Assembly: GCA_963971225.1 (NCBI GenBank)
Contig: OZ020269.1
Location: 28,747,783 to 28,811,782 of the forward strand
DNA: 64,000 bases
Source of the DNA: Melieria omissa
Lineage: Eukaryota; Arthropoda; Insecta; Diptera; Ulidiidae
Reading direction: 5' to 3'
Positions 1 through 11,480 of the stretch are shown here, piece by piece. The notes beneath the pieces are model-generated. The model saw nothing but the letters and a program-made list of their open reading frames with translations. It did no database searches and was not told the DNA's origin. Made by a program: the position numbers and the translations under genes. The stretch's first letter is position 1. Every line of letters begins with the position of its first letter.

Positions 1-381
1 AAATTTAGTGTTTTCGTTACCATTCGAGATTTAATGCGTTTAAGCCTCAAAACATCCTTCAAAATGGTATTGATTGATATACCAATATCATTGGCAAGAT
101 CTCTTCAATTCCTTGATTTGATTGATGTGCTGCTTATCAGTTGATGGGTCGCTCTTCGTCTTCAGCGTTGTCTGACTTCTTTGAACTTTTTTGTACCAGT
201 CAAATTTTGTTGTTTTTAATAAAGCTTGGTCCACGTAAGCCATCTGAAACATGCCCAATGTTTCCGCAGCAGTTATTCTATTCAGAAAACAAAATTTAAT
301 TGCACTTCTTTGTTGAATTATTTCAGACATCGAAAAATTGACTGTTTTTGCGTTGTACAAAACCAACCGTAACTCAAACAC
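1..381 (-). pseudogene. Mariner-type transposase, N-terminal part, frameshifted and cut by the window edge
   Basis: Minus-strand reading from 333 gives MSEIIQQRSAIKFCFLNRIT then AAETLGMFQMAYVDQALLKT and FDWYKKVQR, the helix-turn-helix pattern of mariner/GVQW-type transposases (IKF....G.TA.ET..ML..AYGDEALS..Q.F.W...F). After a frameshift near 90-100 the reading continues DLANDIGISINTILKDVLRL, KRIKSRMVTKTLN, the second HTH. The catalytic part would lie to the left, outside the window. A 140-bp MITE sits directly beside its 5' end. Confidence 0.6.
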
Positions 382-388
382 TAATGAC

Positions 389-528
389 CAGGGAAAGGAT
401 TTTGTGGAAATTGCCTTTTTTGTTTGCTGCTAGATGGAGCATTTCTTAGTGAAAATGAGCACGAATTAGGTCCTCCTGTTTTTAGTGCCTTCTTTATAGG
501 TTTTTAGGTCCTCAAAATCCTTTCCCTG
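389..528. mobile_element. 140-bp hAT-type MITE
   Basis: Perfect 16-bp terminal inverted repeats, CAGGGAAAGGATTTTG at 389 and CAAAATCCTTTCCCTG ending at 528, flanked by identical 8-bp target duplications CTAATGAC (381-388 and 529-536). CAGGG ends and an 8-bp duplication fit the hAT superfamily. No coding capacity. Confidence 0.85.
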
Positions 529-2856
529 CTAATGACATTTATGACTTGAAATTTGACATAGATGTCTGTAACAGTGCTGCCAATCTAAGAAAAAGAATGT
601 CAGCGAAAATAATTAACCGCGTAGTTCAATTCGACAGATTTCAGGTAGTTATTTGGACACAGAGCAATCGGTCAACACTAACCAAAACATTGTGTTCTAC
701 ATTTCGTTCTGTTTATAAATTAAATTTCCCACAATTTGTTCACATCACAATTCACATTACCTACTGGGCACTTGGAGATTTCATTACACCACGTCGGTTA
801 TTGCGAGTAAAAAAAAAACAAAATAAAGGAAAGTTTATAAAATATTCAACACCAGTTAAAAAGTTAAAAACTTGCTTTTTCAAACAGTTTTATTTGTCAT
901 TTGAACAATGGAACTGTACGTGCAACCCCCCTTCGCCCTACCCATCCCCTCCCTCGTACTATGCAACCCGGTATCCTTTTGCAATGAGACTCGCTCATGG
1001 CAATGTTTTTTTGGTTATTGTCAACAATTTTAATTGTTGCTGTCAAAAAGTGTCATTGTTGTGTGTATTTCAGTTAACCTCAAAATCCACTCGATTTCGT
1101 TGTGGTTTCCATGTTGATTTTCGACTTGGCCAATACGTTGCACGGTGAAACGGCGCTTCAAGTGTTGGCCGAACGGCGCAGGGGGGATCGCCGCAAATGC
1201 GTTCGGCCACTTTGCAAACGTGAGGAGGAAATGACAAATTAGTCGAGTAATAAAATAAAAAGCAACCGGCAACTGGCAACTATTATTGTTGTCAAAAGTT
1301 ACTGGCAATTTGTTGCTGCCACCGTTTTGTTGTTGTTGTTGTTGTTGTTGCTGGTGATGTTATTGTTCGGTCACATTTAGTGGTTGGTTGTTGTATTTTA
1401 TTGCGAAAACTTCATAAATATCACATTGCCACAATAAAGCAAGTTATTTACAAGCCAAAAAACGTATAAACACGCACACACACAAACACACACACATATA
1501 TTTGCGGACAAACACACGCACAGTCCAATACGGACACACACTTGCACACTGTTTCCAGTGGCAATGGGTGCAATAAAATGGCGTACACGAGTACGCGCTG
1601 CCAATGATTACGATGTGCCTCCTTTGTTGTTGCTTCGTTTTATTGAAAACATTTGCGAATATCCTTCGAATACGCTGCCGGCATCCCCATACACGCCACG
1701 AATCGCATTTTAAGTTTAAGTGCAGTTTGCGAAACATCTTTTTCGCCGTGTTCTCTCCTTCACCTCCGCTCGTTGAGGTTGCGCCGATTCCTGTGCGGCT
1801 GGTGCTCGCTTTGCTGGTGGCGCGTTTGTTTATTTGTGTAAAAACGAAATGAATGACGACAATAAAAATTGATTTGATATATTAGCTTTACTTACCACTA
1901 ACCACACACACACACACACACATCAACAACCGATTTTGGCGAATTCCGTTGAGCACATTTTGTTCAATTTGTACTTTTTTTTTGCTAAATTGCAGTTGAG
2001 CAAAAGTTGCCTGCCAGCACAAAGATATAAAAATGACTCTTTTTGCGTGACATTTTAATAAGTCGGCTGGCTGACTGCGGGGCGGGCCCTTTAAGTGCAA
2101 TAAGTAATTATTCACTTTCGTGTTTTTGCATTGAAATCAAGGAATGGGAAATGAGGTCTTGAATTGGAAGCGATTTGCTGGTTCTGTTAATGAAGACATT
2201 TATGGCAAACATACGTAAAATGGGTGCTGAAAATAAATTTGTAATTATTAGTTAAAGTCGGGCAGAGGCAGAGTCAGCACAAACATATTTAATTTAAAAG
2301 AAACTTGATTGAAAACTATTTTTGTTCAAACAAAAAAGGTTTTGCTGGGACATGTTCTGTGGTTTGCGTCATGGATAAGTGAATATTTTGTGCTAATTTG
2401 CTTCGCAATGGTCTAACTTGACTGACTTTTGTGCATTAAACTTTTGAACTAACTTTTTTGTTCATATGTTCTACTATCACATCATCGGTTTCTGAGTGCC
2501 GAGTTGCATGGGCGATTTAGTTGATTGCATAATGCAATGAAACAAATGTTGCTGCTTTCTCTGTCTGCTGTTTTGAATGATAAATGAATAAGAGTATATA
2601 ACTATTTCATATTTGAACTTGCTATGTTGGCAGCCAAAACTATTTATCATGTGACAGACGGTACGTACTTGGGCCTAGTCAGACAATAAGTGTGTCTAGT
2701 GATTGTTTTAACTGTGACGTAAACACCAGAAAATTTAAGGACAGTTCTATTCAATAGTGTAGAGCAGTGCATAAAGTACCAAAAAGAAACTTAACATATT
2801 TTCTTGCTCTAACATTACTTATATTATTTTTCCCTTAAATTTTTTTTTATTAATAG
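529..2856. other. Non-coding upstream region, low complexity
   Basis: No recognised gene. Holds poly-purine and (TTG)n tracts (1323-1352), CA/TG microsatellites at about 1472-1500 and 1905-1922, and a GC-richer patch at 1130-1240. Could be a Camta 5' intron or intergenic DNA. The open frames here are low-complexity or frame shadows. Confidence 0.4.
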
Positions 2857-3194
2857 TACAGTAGAATCCCGATTATCCGGATCAAATGAAACCAGGGGTA
2901 TTCCGTATAATCGAAAATCCGGATAATCGATTTCAAAGCAAATCAAACAATATTAAAACTTTAATATTTTTTTATTATGTAACGGATTTTACATGTGTCA
3001 TTTAGAAAATACTATATTATAAAAAACGAGTTTAACGATAGATAATGAATTAAATAATACCTATGTAATTTAGAATTTTGTTTGGAAATAACTTGTTATT
3101 GATCTTTGACGTAATGAATCACATCTTTTCATTGCGGCCAAGGCCCTGATGCGCTTCAGTTGTAGCAACTGTATAGGATCCAATTCGTCCTGTC

Positions 3195-5314
3195 CAGTGG
3201 CGTCCCCAGGATTTCGGGAAGGGGGGGGATATGCAAAAAATGCAGTTTAACGCCATTTTTATACTTTCGTCTTTGCGTATTATTTTTAATGTATGTTGAA
3301 TAAAATTGTGCATACATACATATATGTATACATATAGCATAAACTTCTTAAAACAAAAAATTGTAGTGACATGTATTTTAAAGTCATAAAATCCCAACTA
3401 AAAAATTCAACTTTGTTTTAAGTTATTACATATTGAAAAAACTTTCTAAAAGAATTACGAAAAACTCAAAAGACGTATTTTAAAAAGCATAACACACCAG
3501 CTATGTAAAAGAAATCCAACATTTACAAAATGTATGACGTTCTGAAATTTAATTATGATATAGGTGACCATGTTTCCATGTTTACACACAGCTCACCAAA
3601 AAAATGTAAGTGCATTTTTTTTCCAAATTTCAACAGATCATGCAGGGTTGGCATGAAGCCTGCGTTTGACTACTACTTTGCTAAATAGTCGATACTTTTG
3701 GGAACACTAAAAATACAACTATTCTGCGAGAACAAATGCAATGCTGATTTTTTTAATCATTTATTCTTAACACTTCTGCGGGCATCCGGTTCGGGCCAGA
3801 TCATATTGAATTTTGGATGCATTTTAGTAATATTGTAATTAAGCTATCGAGCTCATATTTCATGATATCCTTAACTGATTCTTTCTAAGCACAAAACCCA
3901 AAACCATGGCTTGGTCAGACCATGGTGCATTTTCATACAAAATTGCCAGTTATTTTCAGTTTTTTTTTTTATTTTCGACGTAATTATTGCCAGAATTGTT
4001 TATAAATATATTTTTATTTTATATATATTTTCAACTAGGCTTTTCCATCTGACCCGATTTGAAGCATTTTTCCTGCCATCCCGTTAATAGTGACATAAAT
4101 TAGCTGACGCAAAATGTACCTGGTCCAAGTGTTTTTCATTCGCCTTGGCTTTTATTTTCTTTGGGTTAATAAATTAGAATTTTTCTTGGAAAATAATATT
4201 GGAACATAATCAAAATTAATACTTATCCATTGTATTCATGGTTATATCCGTGTTTTGGTGTCAATTCAATTACAATCCTGAAGTGAAGGAAGCATTTGTG
4301 GTCTTGTAGAGTCTGGTTTTTTTATCAATTCGATTGAGTGTTTTCTGTGGCAGAGATGAAAGGAAGGGAATGCTATTTTGACGATCAGGTGGACATTGCC
4401 TTTGAACTTCGACGCTGGAGCTAAATCAGAGAAGAAAATTTCTCTAAAAAAACTGTCTAAGCAATAGCGGAAACTAATGCTTTAGAGCAACGAATTTAAG
4501 ATATTAAATAATTTGCTGCTAGAGGTAATAATAACGGTGTTGCCAGTTTCACGCTTTCATTTGGCCCTAAAAAAACCAAGCTTCTGATACTGATAGAAAA
4601 ATGGTCGTTTAGATAGTTCAATGTGAAGATAGCGACACCGAAGGCGACAAGGAGAAAGACATCCGGCCAGTTCAGCATGAACAATAACATGTTGAGCATG
4701 TTTTGCATATTTTTCATTTCATTTCATATTTTTTTGGCAAAGCAGTTCAGAATTATTGACAGTGCGGGAATCCAGAAATAGATATATCAAAACGCGATTT
4801 GTATGTGTTGAATGTAAAATCTCAATGTGGTTTAGTCATGATACTGCATTACATCGTTGAAATAATTGCATTGGTCAAGCAGTTGAAGTAGATCCATAAG
4901 TAACGAATTTTACATTAATAATTTTTTTTTTATTTTCTTGCTTTACTGTCGTTTTTTTTATTTCAAAATTAATTCATTGAAGTTGAAACTCGCTATTTAC
5001 TTAATTATTCTAGTATATTTTCACCGTTTTACGTAAAAATAATGTAGGCAAGCTAAAAAAATTATTTCTTTATACTTTCTGATTTTTTTTATATCATTAA
5101 CAACAATCCTTGACTATCCTCTTGCTCACATCATGGTCTGGCCAGATCATGGGAGGGTCAATTATTAGGTTTTAAGTGTCTGATTACAGAAGAGATAAAG
5201 CAAATAGTAAACATTTTTCACAATTCCATATCTTTATATCAAATTGCATAAATGAATTCTTCGACCAAGGGGGGGGATCCATCCCCCTAATCCCCCCCCC
5301 TGGGGACGCCACTG
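3195..5314. mobile_element. 2.1-kb hAT-type element nested in the pogo transposase fragment
   Basis: Ends CAGTGGCGTCCCCAGG (3195) and CCTGGGGACGCCACTG (5314) are perfect 16-bp inverted repeats followed inward by G-runs. Flanked by identical 8-bp duplications GTCCTGTC (3187-3194, 5315-5322), typical of hAT. The interior is AT-rich with no intact transposase; it holds a palindromic motif resembling CATGGTCTGGCCAGATCATG in several variants (about 3800, 3910, 5135) and a short Cys-rich reading at 4741-4860. Confidence 0.85.
4741..4860 (+). pseudogene. Possible piggyBac-type C-terminal Cys-rich segment
   Basis: A + strand reading before a stop contains KTRFVCVECKISMWFSHDTA. The (K/R)TR(F/Y)xCxxC pattern followed by a hydrophobic stretch and a His resembles the C-terminal zinc-binding domain of piggyBac-type transposases. 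Only this short part is recognisable and no TTAA-bounded ends were found, so the call is tentative. Confidence 0.25.
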
Positions 5315-5634
5315 GTCCTGTCTTTCAAGCCACTTAAAAGCAACATCTAGAGCTTCAAAAGCTTCTGCGTGAGATGGTACTTGACATTCTTCCCCAGTTT
5401 CAGTTTCTTCTTCATTTTCTCTCTCGTTACTGTTCAAATCCTCAATGATTTCTTCATCAGTTAAGATTTGGAATCCAGTCAGGGTACACGGTCGGAGGCG
5501 GGAATAAACTTGTCGTAACATGTCGCGTTACACCGTCAAAACATTTTTAAATTGACAGTTAGAGCCGAGACAAATGAGTCCGATTAATCGGATGTTCGGA
5601 TAATCGATGTTCGGATAATCGGGATTCTACTGTA

Positions 5635-6680
5635 GATGTATTGCAATTAATTTTTATTTAAAGTTTAAATAAAAATTATTCTCTTAAAATCTCCCAGATC
5701 TTCTCTTTGAATTCCTTTGTTAAATTGCTGCTTGCTTCAATCAAAAAAATGTGTTCCCACGGTGTAATAAATTAAGAGTTGGTGTTTTCACTCCGTGCTT
5801 TATAACTTTGTAATTTTACTTTCGATGCAACTGATGTTAGGCTTAATATTTGCACAAAAAACATATATTTCATCTTAGATTTTAAAACAAGAGGAGATCA
5901 TTTATTTTATCTATAAAAAAACTATTCGAAAATTTATGATTTTTGAAATTGGTCGAAAAATTCACATTTTTACAACTTTTATCGTTAGTAACTTCCCCAA
6001 GTCTCATCTGATTTGAACAATCTATACATCGTTGGGTTAGTTTAGGTTAGTTAATTACCTTTTGAACGACGGGCCACTTGTGTTAGTCGGCTGGATGGTT
6101 TACGAGATACATATGTACTCATAACTGAAATAAGAGGGAAAAACGTGTTTTTCGAAGATTTTTCGAAAACACTTCTTAAGAAAATTTTTTTTATTTACAG
6201 TTTCGTCTTCAGCAGCCAAAGATTAGTCTAAAAATTACTTTTGTTTTTAGGAGCATTTTTCGTGTCGAGTAGTTTTATAGAAGGGTTGCGTAAGACATGA
6301 ACCACAAACTAGGAACCTTGATGGGTCTATAGTGATTCCCTTCATTTTGGATCCCTTCCATTGCCCTTCCCTATCTGTTCGGTTTTCTTGTAGATCCAAA
6401 TGCGGTCTTTTGGGAACCATTTGGTCTCGGCAAGAAAATTTTGTAGATCATTCATTCGGTGTATCAGTTGTTTTTACGAGTCCATCGAAGAACCTGGCGG
6501 AGCGTCCGGAGACGTCGTTATTGCACTTCATCCTCATCTCTCCAACTTCAGCATAAATCGTCAGTCGTCATTTGCCTAACATTAGTCCAAGGGCGCAGTG
6601 ACATACATTGTGCTTCTTCTAGATGCTTTATGACTAGACACTCCGTCTTGTAAAAACTTAATAACTTAACTGGCCATAAA
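5635..6680. other. AT-rich spacer with a TTAGG-like tail and possible retroelement debris
   Basis: No gene recognised. GGGTTAGTTTAGGTTAG at 6034-6050 resembles the 3' tails of non-LTR elements elsewhere in the window, and 6310-6650 may be antisense non-LTR debris too decayed to name. Confidence 0.3.
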
Positions 6681-6975
6681 AACCCGTTGATGGGTTACGG
6701 CCTGTCGCAAATTCTCTCCAGGCGCCTCTGCATGGCGCACGCCTTCTTCAGTTGGTCACCAAGAGATGATGGGATGATGGATGATCCTGACAGCGGAGAC
6801 CCTCCCTCTTCGCCGTCGACCTGCAACTACCGCATCGAACACCTTTTCGCGGGAGCTTCATCGTCCATACGGCAGACATGGCCAAGCCAGCGTAGCCGCT
6901 CAATGTTGATCCGTTACGATACGTCCATGTCCTTAAACATCTCATACAGTTCTTTGTTCGTTCGTGTTCAATAGG
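6680..6975 (-). mobile_element. Non-LTR retrotransposon C-terminal fragment (RLRWLGH-type tail)
   Basis: Similar at DNA level to 39770-39960 and 12415-12625. Minus-strand readings contain the motif set of RT-linked C termini in which an RLRWxGHV-like stretch is followed by RMxxxAPxKxVFD and RRRGRPRxRWxDQV; here it is broken by frameshifts (pieces such as SAVWTMKLPRKGVRCGSC). Decayed. Confidence 0.6.
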
Positions 6976-7224
6976 CATTAAAAAATGTACCATTATGTGA
7001 GGTATCAATGATAAAGTAAACCGCAGAGAGGAAAACGAGTTAGTGGGCACAATTGTCAAGAATGGTGTCAGTCTTCCAGCTGAGCACATCATAAGACAAA
7101 GCCACTTCACATTTTCTGCGGAGATTTAGAAAACAGCATAAAAAGAGAGGTAGAGGATAAGTTGAGGAACTTAAGCACCTGTCGAACTGCAAAAGTAATG
7201 AAAATAACTTAACTGCATACATTT

Positions 7225-7520
7225 TGTGATTGGACTATCTCGTTCAGACTATGGAACCGTCTTAGGCGTATTATCGGGGCACTGCCTCCTAGCAACTCGT
7301 GCGCATATGGGCTGGGTTTGACATACAGGAAAAGTTACAGAATGTGCAAGAAACATGAAACTTTGGAGATATTAGAGCATGGCCTCTGCTTCTGTCCGCC
7401 ATTCCAAGACAACGCTTGTCACTCTTGAAGGCACCTGAGTTCGCTGGACTAGAAGTGGCAACTCTGGAAGCCTGTGTGCCTGAAGCGTTTGCTTCAGACA
7501 CAAAATTTATATTTTGCATA
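7225..7520 (+). mobile_element. Non-LTR retrotransposon ORF2 C-terminal fragment
   Basis: + strand readings give VGLSRSDYGTVLGVLSGHCL, then RMCKKHETLEILEHGLCFCP after a frameshift. This matches the tail seen in non-LTR polyproteins: LSR..L..L.GLLTGH, then a Cys pattern C..C...ET..H.LC.CP. Broken; no TSD identified. Confidence 0.6.
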
Positions 7521-7852
7521 CCCTTTAACGACTAACACTGTGATTACATACAAATGCAATTCACTTTAAGTTTTACAATTTTATTTCCAAAATATTCCAA
7601 AAAACGATTAAAATTTTACATTTCGATGTATTTCACTCTTCAGTGTGATGGCCTCTCTTAAGTGTTCTTAATGTAAACAATTCAAAGTGTGTATAAATTG
7701 ATTTTTTATTGAAAACGATTTTGTGTAGCGGGTTTTTTTAAGCTTTTTAAGCTGTTGACATTTGAATTTCGTTTCATTGCATTTATTTATTCTCTCTATT
7801 CACTTGTTCGCTGAAATGATGTTTTTTCTTGTTTGTTTTTGTGTCTTTGCAG

Positions 7853-7944
7853 ATGGCGAACCTATCAAACTTCCAGACAATTTGGAAAGCTTGCCAAGAG
7901 CTGACAGTTTCCCGTCACAGCGGCATCGGTGGAATACAAATGAG
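7853..7944 (+). CDS. Camta: Camta exon 1 of those visible: start of CG-1 domain
   Basis: Acceptor TTTGCAG at 7846-7852 and donor GAG|GTCAGT at 7945. The first two bases finish a codon begun in an upstream exon (probably G|AT, Asp); then it reads GEPIKLPDNLESLPRADSF followed by a QRHRWNTNE motif, the hallmark beginning of the CG-1 domain. It ends in phase 0. The ATG at 7853 opens a different frame and is not the start. No upstream coding exon could be assigned in 1-7852. Confidence 0.93.
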
Positions 7945-9065
7945 GTCAGTTTTATTTATATTTGAATATAAATGTGCACAGCTACAAAAACAACTATAAC
8001 AACAAAAACAACAACAACGATAAACCAAATGTCAACAACGATAAAATAGCAACTACAACAAAAAGCAACAACTTCAAACTGCAACTAAGCAAAAATGTAA
8101 TGTAAATACGGCAAAACAACTCAAACCGGAACGGGAACCGAGTCCGTACATGGAAATTGCAAATGTTTAAATCCATCACTTTTGCATTCCCGACGCAAAC
8201 GTTAAACGTGTGCAGCGCCCGCAGTGATGGTGACAGTGTCGTCCTGCGTTTCGTTGCCCCCCTACCGCGACTTGCAGTTTACGACTGTTTAACATTTCAA
8301 GTAGTGACGGCGAAAAAAATCCATCAACATCCACCTTAACTCCACTGTGCTCTACAACAAACAACACTGCAACAACAAAGCAACCGTAGCACTCGAAAAA
8401 GTGTCCGAAATGGTTAGCGGCAGCAACAAAAAGCCGCACATCACATCTGAAGAAAGACATCAACGTCAACGTCGGTGACACGTTGTCACTTTTAAATGGT
8501 GTGTTGACATTAAACAGATTTTATGGCTAAGCAAAATGGGGCGCCTTGGTTAAGGGTCGTGGCTTAAGTCATTTGGGTTCCCTGTTGATTTTAGGTTTTG
8601 TTGTTGTTGCTGGCAGATATGCTTGGAGTGTTCTCATGGCGAATGGGTGCTTTGTAGTTATTTTCGTTATAATTTGTTGATTAGCAGGCAGTATTGTTAA
8701 TCGTTGAGAGTTTGTTGTTAATTACACAGCGAAGCAAAGTTCTTAGTATTAAGTTAAACCGATTTAAAGCGTAAAAACTTGGCCCATAGCCTCGGCCAAG
8801 TGAAATAGAAAGTTCCTAGAACCATTAATATGCTTACTGATCAGATCTAAGTTCAATTTGATAGGAATAAGTTGCGTGCTCCGAGCGGAGCTCACCTATG
8901 ATCCAGAGGCCCATTAATATACAACAGAAAATGTGAACTCAGATCCCCGTTCACCAGTTTGACTTTCTAATAAAGCTATTCTTTCGGCTAAATACAGAAA
9001 ATAGTTCGAAAAAGAAGTTAGACAGGTGAGTTCCTCATCTTCTTAAAAGTGCCAAATAAGAGCAT

Positions 9066-9177
9066 AAAAGGTGAAGTGGCTTTCTAATTTCATCCATAAC
9101 ACTTACAAAAGCCGTTAAAAGGTGAAGTGGCTTTCTAATTCCTCCTCATCCATAACACTAGCAGAAGCCGTTACAGG
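9066..9177. repeat. Tandem duplication of about 52-60 bp
   Basis: The block AAAGGTGAAGTGGCTTTCTA ... CATCCATAACACT ... AGAAGCCGTTA occurs twice in a row, starting near 9066 and 9119; the second copy has a small CTCCTC insertion. Confidence 0.75.
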
Positions 9178-9635
9178 CCAATTCCAGCCTTTTTGCGTTA
9201 GGCAGTGATTCTAATCTCTCTTTAGTGAGAAAAGTTCCCTTGGTTAATTAAACTAAACGGAGGGGTTTGTCTATTTATGCTCTGCGCTAACAAGCCTTGT
9301 ATTGGTTACGATAGTCATTGATAGTTATATCATGGTGGCTCCTTAACCTATCGCCAGCAGTCATGGTTGATGAGGCTGCCATCTATCGGCCTCTAGGAGA
9401 GACGCCTCCGTATGGTTAACGTTTTTCCGTATGATCAAGAGCCAAGCCTTAAGTGGTATTCCAACCCACGACCTCTGGATGGAAGAAGTGGACTTCACGC
9501 TGGGTCACCAAGGTCAACGGAATTTTAAAGATGGTCAAACTTGGCGCACAATGAACCTTGTACTGTCTTCAACCCATCTGAAGTTCGTTTAGTTTAGAAA
9601 GCTTCTATTAGTAAGAGACTTTAAGAATTGAAGAG

Positions 9636-9863
9636 TTATTCCGAGCGTAGACACAACTTGTTCTGCGGACCCAGTTGAGCAAGTTCGTCTGCCCTATAGT
9701 TCTCTGGAATAATAACCCTTTTTTTTTTGACTCGAACAAACGCCCAGGGGATGACCCCTATTACTGCGAGGCATTTCGTTGCTTCAGGAAGGATATAAAG
9801 GTTAGGAGATAGGGTTTTGAGAGAAGTGGTTATGGACTCTTGCCTTGAACCCATCAATATCAT
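9636..9863 (-). mobile_element. Non-LTR retrotransposon RNase H fragment
   Basis: Minus-strand reading includes ENYRADELAQLG, matching the RNase H C-terminal motif GN..ADELA(R/K)xG in which the Asp is catalytic. The upstream WVPGHSG region is degraded (VIPWAFV) and interrupted by an A-run. Isolated fragment. Confidence 0.5.
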
Positions 9864-11239
9864 AAGTTCAGGGGAAAATATCGGCAGGGTGACTATTCCA
9901 CAACCGCGCTATACGGGCCGAAATCGAACTTTCTCTGTAGTGCGTAGTGCGTTGGGACTCTTTTTCAGACGGAGCCTCAATAAGAGATTTGCTGCAGCAA
10001 AGAATGGTCTTTGAACTGTATTGAAAGCCCTAAGAGGCCATGGACTGTGCTGTAATATTTTACCCTATCAGTCATCATCCTAAACTGCAGAGATTGCGGT
10101 GAACTCAGCTTGGAGTTCTTTTAATTTCATTTCAACTGTGAATTTTGTTATACGAGTAATTTTGAATATTACATCGGAGGTCCAAAGTTCCAAGTTTCTT
10201 TTGTAATGTTCCCATGTTCTAACTACAAGGATATCTCCTGGTCAACGGAAAATATATATTCACACCGTATCAACAACTTTTCAAAAAGTTGGCTTGTTTG
10301 GTTTCGTTTGACATTACGATTGAAATGTTGGACATACATTTTATTTCTCAGTTCTGACATCTTGTGGGTTTGACATATGCAGGTCTTGCAGGACTCCAGT
10401 TGATAGAATGTTTGTTTAAATTTTTGCACAAAAAATGGAATATTTAATTTGTAGTTTAGAAATTCAGGTATAAAATTGAATTGAAATTGAATTGAATTGA
10501 ATTGAAAGATTGAATCTTTCCCAGATAAGGAATTTTAAACTAACTATTTTACCGGGTTCCATTTCTAGTTTCGGTAGCTAAATGTCGCATCCAATATTTT
10601 GGTAACCTGGATACATTAAAGTTGATACTTGATCAGAGTTTAAAGCACTGACTCTGAAACTCTAATTAGTTTTGGTCTTAGTTCGAACTTTGAATCTCTC
10701 GTGTGAACCAAAGAATGATCACTTGAATTAGATACCAATTTTTTTTTTTTACCATCTCAGCATCAGATTTGTCCTTAGTGTTTCTTTGACTGCCGAGTAT
10801 TACGGTGTTCACCATACAAAAATTTCACATCTCATGTCTCTTTCTCAATATTATTCTATTGAAAAAAGTTTCTGCCGTAAAAAATCCTTCTAACAAACAC
10901 AAATAAGCTCTCAGTGTCGCTTCTTTGTTTTGTTGCGGTTTTTTTCTGACACGTTTTATAAACTGACAACGCAAAAATCACAACTAGCAATCACAAACTA
11001 GCAAAACAACAACAAATTGTTACAAGTTTTTAACAATGTTTATGCAGTATTGCTGTTGTTGTTGTTGTTGTTTTCGTTAAATTTTTTTCATGTGTATCAA
11101 TTTAACTTTTTGATTTTACGCTGGTTTTTCGGGTTGTTGCTGCTGGTGTCCTTACTTGTCTTGTTGTTGTTGCTTGTGTTTTTGTTGTTGTACTTTACGA
11201 TCAAAAAATGCGCTGGAAGTCTTTTTTAAATTCGCACAA

Positions 11240-11480
11240 AAATTAAAACCGTGCGGTGTGCCGCACTCCAGCAATTGGTGTGCGACACAAGTGCGAGCTG
11301 GCGGCTACGGTTGTCGGCCGGTAGGTGCTTTCGACCGGCTGTGGTCGAATTGGCGCTGCAAATCGCCAGCGCTCTGGTGTTGGCGCGGTCAGCTGGCCGA
11401 CTGCGTGCGGTGCGGCCGAGGTGGCGCTGACTGCGACTGTGGCTGTGGTCCTTCTTGTGCACTTTTCGGTTGTAAACGTA
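11240..11480 (+). promoter_or_regulatory. GC-rich island inside Camta intron 1
   Basis: About 240 bp of clearly higher GC and CpG content than the AT-rich surroundings, between (GTT)n and (ACC)n tracts; a second patch follows at 11830-12120. In fly genes such patches often mark enhancers or alternative promoters. No TATA box or clear initiator was identified. Tentative. Confidence 0.25.

Larger units (their letters stand above)
2859..5632 (-). mobile_element. Pogo/Tigger-like DNA transposon remnant, split by a nested insertion
   Basis: Perfect 21-bp terminal inverted repeats beginning CAGTAGAATCCCGATTATCC, flanked by TA dinucleotides (2857-2858, 5633-5634) as in the Tc1/mariner-pogo superfamily. 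Without the nested insert the element is only about 650 bp. It keeps the transposase C-terminus on the minus strand: ILTDEEIIEDLNSNERENEE, then SHAEAFEALDVAFKWLERQD (5330-5470), and, across the insert, ELDPIQLQQLKRIRALAAMK plus a short tail ending in a stop near 3075. The acidic stretch followed by SHAEAFEALDVA is typical of pogo/jerky-type transposases. The DDE core is missing. Confidence 0.85.

Noticed and set aside
546..1148. 200-codon + strand open frame
   Set aside because: Composition like random AT-rich DNA, no conserved motif, and it overlaps an opposite-strand frame in the same state.
1472..1500. CA/TG microsatellites (also 1905, 11725, 15262, 21709, 22355, 48059) as possible Z-DNA regulatory elements
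   Set aside because: Such runs are common in fly non-coding DNA and nothing here ties them to a function.
7853..7855. ATG at the very start of the first Camta exon as initiator
   Set aside because: It opens a different reading frame; the CG-1 frame enters this exon in mid-codon.
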